Assembly: GCA_963638105.1 (NCBI GenBank)
Contig: CAVHPP010000009.1
Span: 8,957 to 72,956 of the forward strand
Direction: 5' to 3'
DNA: 64,000 bases
Source: CAG-217 sp963638105
GTDB taxonomy: Bacteria; Bacillota; Clostridia; Oscillospirales; Acutalibacteraceae
Under the pieces are notes generated by a model. It saw only the letters and a list, made by a program, of their open reading frames with translations. It was not told the DNA's origin and did not search any database. Below, one piece after another: positions 60,845 through 64,000 of this stretch; the stretch's first letter is position 1; every line of letters begins with the position of its first letter. Position numbers and translations under genes: made by a program.

Positions 60845-63800
60845 TTAATATTCGATTTCTCCCTTATAGACGGTGTTGCAGTCGCCGGTCAGGGTAATAC
60901 GGTCGTCGGTGTAGTTTACCAGCAGATCGCCGCCGCGCACCTTTACGGTAACATCAACGCCTTTTTTGCAGTAGCCGTTCTCCACCGCAGCTACAACGGC
61001 TGCGCAGGCGCCGGTGCCGCAGGCCGGGGTCTCGCCGTTGCCCCGCTCCCACACCCGCATTTTAATGGTGCTCTCATTGACTACCCGCACGAACTCGGTG
61101 TTTACCCGTTCCGGGAACAGGGGACTGTTCTCAAATTTGGGACCGATCTGTTGCAGGTCCAGCTTGTCCACATTGTCAACAAACACCACGCAGTGGGGGT
61201 TGCCGGTGGCCACGCAGGTAATGTTATATTCCTTGTCACCGATGGTGACCGGGTGACCGATGATTTTGTCGCCGGGCAGGTCTACCGGGATTTTGGCCGG
61301 GTTCAACTCTGCCTTGCCCATATCCACCGTTACAGAAGATACCTTGCCGTTGCGGGTAAACAGTTGCAGGTGCCGCACGCCGGAGGCGGTGGCAATGGTC
61401 ATCTCCGTTTTGGGCACCATTCCGTTATCGTACAGGTACTTGCCCACACAGCGAATGGAGTTGCCGGCCATACGGCCCTCGCTGCCGTCCATATTGAAAA
61501 TGCGCATTCTGGCGTCTGCAATCACGCTCTTTTCAATCAGCACAATACCGTCTCCGCCGATGCCCTTGTGCCGGTCGGAAAATTCAATGGACAAGCTCTC
61601 CGGGCAGGTGATGATGCCGCACTGGTTGTTAAAGAAGATATAGTCATCGCCGCTGCCCTGCATTTTGGTGAATTTCAGCAGGCCTTTTTCGCTGCGCATA
61701 TGGTTGATGTCCACCAGCTCGGTGTTCATTTGATTGTAGCGAGAGGCGATAATATCTGCCAGGGCATTGGCGGTGTCCAGGCTGGTCAGGGTGGCAATAC
61801 CCAGCTGATTGGCCCGGTTGTGCAGCTTAATATAGTCCGCAATGGACTTCTTATCGCTTTTGCCGGTGTAGACAATGTAGTCCAATTTGCCGCTCTCTAC
61901 CAAGTCCATAATGGAGTTGTCCTCCCGCAGCTTGTTGACCACATGCACCTCAATACCCAGGGAGCGAATCGCTGCCGCCGTCTCCGGCGTTGCCCATAGT
62001 TCTGCGCCCAGGTCGTCCAGTTTTTTCGCCAGGCCTACGATCTCAAATCGATCCTGCTTGGTCACGGTGATGAGTACCCCGTGGCGACCCTGCTTTTGGC
62101 TTTCTACCTTATACCCGGCAGATACCAGCCCCTTAAACAGCGCTTCGTTTAGGTTTTTGCCTACGCCCAGTACCTCACCGGTGGATTTCATCTCCGGTCC
62201 CAACTGGGAGTTTACATCGTTGAGCTTTTCAAAGCTGAATACCGGCACTTTCACCGCAAAGTAGGGCGGTGTGCGGTACAGCCCGGTGCCGTAGCCCAGG
62301 TCTTGCAGCTTTTCGCCTACCATAATTTTAGTTGCCAGTTCCACCATGGGAACGCCGGTGACCTTGCTGATGTAGGGAATGGTGCGGGAGGCTCTGGGGT
62401 TCACCTCGATTACATACAGCTCGTTGCGATAGATCAGGTACTGGATATTCACCAGCCCCTTGGTGCCCAGAGACAGCGCCAGTTTTTCGCTTACATCGCA
62501 GATCTTGTGGAGCATTACATCGTTCAGGTTGTAAGGGGGATACACGGCAATGGAGTCGCCGGAGTGTACACCGGCTCGCTCAATATGCTCCATAATGCCT
62601 GGGATCAGCACATCCTTGCCGTCGCTGATGCAGTCTACTTCCAGCTCTGTGCCCATCATATATTTGTCTACCAGCACCGGGTTTTCGATCCCTTGCGCAA
62701 GGATTAAATCCATATAGCGGCGCACATCATCATCTGTATAGGCGATGGTCATATTTTGCCCGCCGATCACATAGCTGGGGCGCAGCAGCACCGGGTAGCC
62801 CAGTTCGTTGGCCGCCACCAGTGCCTGGGGCATGGTCATCACGCTGGTGCCCTTGGGACGGAAAATGCCGAATTTTTCCAGCAATGCGTCAAACCGTTCC
62901 CGGTCCTCGGCAATGTCAATGGACTCGGCGCTGGTGCCCAAAATGGTAATGCCTTTTTCGTCCAGGAATTTGGTCAGCTTAATGGCGGTTTGGCCGCCAA
63001 AGGCCACCACCACCCCAATGGGCTTTTCTACCTGGATCACCTGCATCACATCTTCCGGGCAAAGCGGCTCAAAGTACAGCCGATCGCCGGTGTCAAAGTC
63101 GGTGGATACCGTCTCCGGGTTATTGTTAATGAGAATGACCTCGTAGCCCAGTTCTTTCAGCGTCCACACACAGTGCACGGAGCTGTAATCAAATTCAATG
63201 CCTTGCCCAATGCGGATGGGGCCGGAGCCAAGTACAATGATCTTTTGCTTGCCGCTTTGGGGCAGACTGCGGGCCTCGCAGTGGGCGTCATAGGTGGAAT
63301 AGAAGTAGGGGGTCTCTGCGGCGAATTCCGCACCGCAGGTGTCTACCATTTTATAGACGCAGTCCTGGTGATAGGGGATGGAGCCGCCGCTGATACGCGC
63401 CAGGGATTCATCGGTATAGCCGTAGTGCTTGCCCTGCATATATTGCTCCCGGGACAGGGGTTGCCCGATGATCTCTTTTTCGTAGTCCGCCAGGTTTTTC
63501 AGCTTGGCCAGGAACCACTCGTCGATCATGGTGATTTGGTGGATCTCCGCAATACTCACGCCGTTTTTCAGCGCAGAGAATACGGAGAACAGCCGCAGGT
63601 CGTCCTGATCGTGCAGCTTCTCGTGTATATCCAGTCCGTCCAGAGCCTTGTTATTCAGGGTGTCCAGCCCGATTTCTGCGCCCCGCACCGCCTTCATAAT
63701 GGCAGCCTCAAAGCAGGGGGCAATGCTCATCACTTCGCCGGTGGCTTTCATTTGGGTGCCAAGCTTACGGGAGGCGTTGACAAACTTGTCAAAGGGCCAC

Positions 63801-64000
63801 TTGGGCACCTTCACCACCACATAATCCAGGGTCGGCTCAAAGCAGGCACAGGTCTTGCCGGTCACATCGTTTTTGATTTCATCCAGCGTATAGCCCAGGG
63901 CGATCTTGGTGGTCACCTTGGCAATGGGATACCCGGTGGCCTTGGATGCCAGGGCAGAGGAACGGCTGACGCGGGGATTGACCTCGATCACGCTGTACTC
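60845..64000 (-). CDS. carB-dapF: Carbamoyl-phosphate synthase large subunit fused to diaminopimelate epimerase, N-terminus outside the window
   Basis: The frame is open to base 64000 (it reads EYSVIEVNPRVSRSS), so roughly 290 N-terminal residues are missing. The first 770 visible residues are CarB from the end of ATP-grasp 1 through the second half (GSGPIRIGQGIEFDYS) and the MGS domain (TLTSLDTANAL). The last 280 are DapF: KMQGSGDDYIF, GGDGIVLI, FNMDGSEG, ERGNGETPACGTGACA. The second catalytic Cys is present; in the first motif MCGN reads MAGN, so that Cys is Ala. It is separate from the operon carB. No frameshift is visible at the junction near 61690. Confidence 0.9.
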   Translation of the reverse strand, partial: EYSVIEVNPRVSRSSALASKATGYPIAKVTTKIALGYTLDEIKNDVTGKTCACFEPTLDYVVVKVPKWPFDKFVNASRKLGTQMKATGEVMSIAPCFEAAIMKAVRGAEIGLDTLNNKALDGLDIHEKLHDQDDLRLFSVFSALKNGVSIAEIHQITMIDEWFLAKLKNLADYEKEIIGQPLSREQYMQGKHYGYTDESLARISGGSIPYHQDCVYKMVDTCGAEFAAETPYFYSTYDAHCEARSLPQSGKQKIIVLGSGPIRIGQGIEFDYSSVHCVWTLKELGYEVILINNNPETVSTDFDTGDRLYFEPLCPEDVMQVIQVEKPIGVVVAFGGQTAIKLTKFLDEKGITILGTSAESIDIAEDRERFDALLEKFGIFRPKGTSVMTMPQALVAANELGYPVLLRPSYVIGGQNMTIAYTDDDVRRYMDLILAQGIENPVLVDKYMMGTELEVDCISDGKDVLIPGIMEHIERAGVHSGDSIAVYPPYNLNDVMLHKICDVSEKLALSLGTKGLVNIQYLIYRNELYVIEVNPRASRTIPYISKVTGVPMVELATKIMVGEKLQDLGYGTGLYRTPPYFAVKVPVFSFEKLNDVNSQLGPEMKSTGEVLGVGKNLNEALFKGLVSAGYKVESQKQGRHGVLITVTKQDRFEIVGLAKKLDDLGAELWATPETAAAIRSLGIEVHVVNKLREDNSIMDLVESGKLDYIVYTGKSDKKSIADYIKLHNRANQLGIATLTSLDTANALADIIASRYNQMNTELVDINHMRSEKGLLKFTKMQGSGDDYIFFNNQCGIITCPESLSIEFSDRHKGIGGDGIVLIEKSVIADARMRIFNMDGSEGRMAGNSIRCVGKYLYDNGMVPKTEMTIATASGVRHLQLFTRNGKVSSVTVDMGKAELNPAKIPVDLPGDKIIGHPVTIGDKEYNITCVATGNPHCVVFVDNVDKLDLQQIGPKFENSPLFPERVNTEFVRVVNESTIKMRVWERGNGETPACGTGACAAVVAAVENGYCKKGVDVTVKVRGGDLLVNYTDDRITLTGDCNTVYKGEIEY

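Overview
The window reads as chromosomal DNA of an anaerobic, endospore-forming Firmicute of class Clostridia, probably an Oscillospirales/Ruminococcaceae-type gut bacterium. Three things point there: spore genes (yabP, yabQ, spoIIGA, sigE), the clostridial cmk-plsC-ispH/S1 arrangement with IspH fused to ribosomal protein S1, and the moderately G+C-rich codon use with Firmicute-type Shine-Dalgarno sites. The species is not determined. I saw no phage, insertion sequence, CRISPR array or tRNA gene. Gene density is high and most genes form short, often overlapping operons.

Layout. 1-3043: end of a SpoVB-like flippase, then mazG, hup, rqcP, yabP, yabQ and divIC, the classical Bacillus yabM-to-divIC order, interrupted by two hairpin terminators and with a likely internal promoter for divIC. 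3126-12047: unpaired fumarase alpha subunit, RNA methyltransferase, phosphoglucomutase, NifU-like protein, GH38 alpha-mannosidase, two membrane proteins and the CCA enzyme. 12121-13887: spoIIGA-sigE behind a Spo0A-type promoter, followed by a solitary 5S rRNA gene with its own promoter and terminator. 13892-21767: DUF378 protein and mannose-6-phosphate isomerase (minus), then ABC-F ATPase, flavoprotein, cmk, plsC and ispH-S1. 21863-29283: DUF4364 protein, DUF1858 protein, trmK, a Nif3-family gene, rqcH, ispD, ispF, a cation exporter and a phosphoesterase. 29393-31415: groES-groEL under a perfect CIRCE operator. 31430-31573: a structured intergenic element and a terminator. 31769-36214: a 1429-residue secreted GH43-like protein and a 47-residue peptide with a double-glycine-type leader. 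36385-43496: glutamate dehydrogenase, a mosaic LRR/Fn3 surface protein, a DUF2974 hydrolase, a TetR regulator, an unknown gene and an MFS transporter. 43581-53580: a nine-gene pyrimidine operon, pyrC-carA-carB-pyrK-pyrD-pyrF-pyrE-pyrB-pyrI. 53594-57280 (minus): a flavodoxin-like reductase and a methylthioadenosine salvage set. 57349-60827: an unusual BMP-family lipoprotein and an NSS symporter. 60845-64000 (minus): a CarB-DapF fusion cut by the window end.

How the genes work together. The pyrimidine operon encodes every enzyme from glutamine and bicarbonate to UMP. ispD, ispF and ispH supply three steps of the MEP isoprenoid pathway. rqcP and rqcH are both partners of ribosome-associated quality control. 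The deaminase, purine nucleoside phosphorylase and MtnA set fits a deaminate-first route for 5'-methylthioadenosine, and it diverges from a lipoprotein of a nucleoside-binding family.

The least ordinary items are the BMP lipoprotein interrupted by InlB-type repeats, the small GG-leader peptide behind the GH43 gene, the CarB-DapF fusion lacking the first canonical DapF cysteine, and the hairpin cluster after groEL. Functions are assigned from motifs and context only; no database search was possible.
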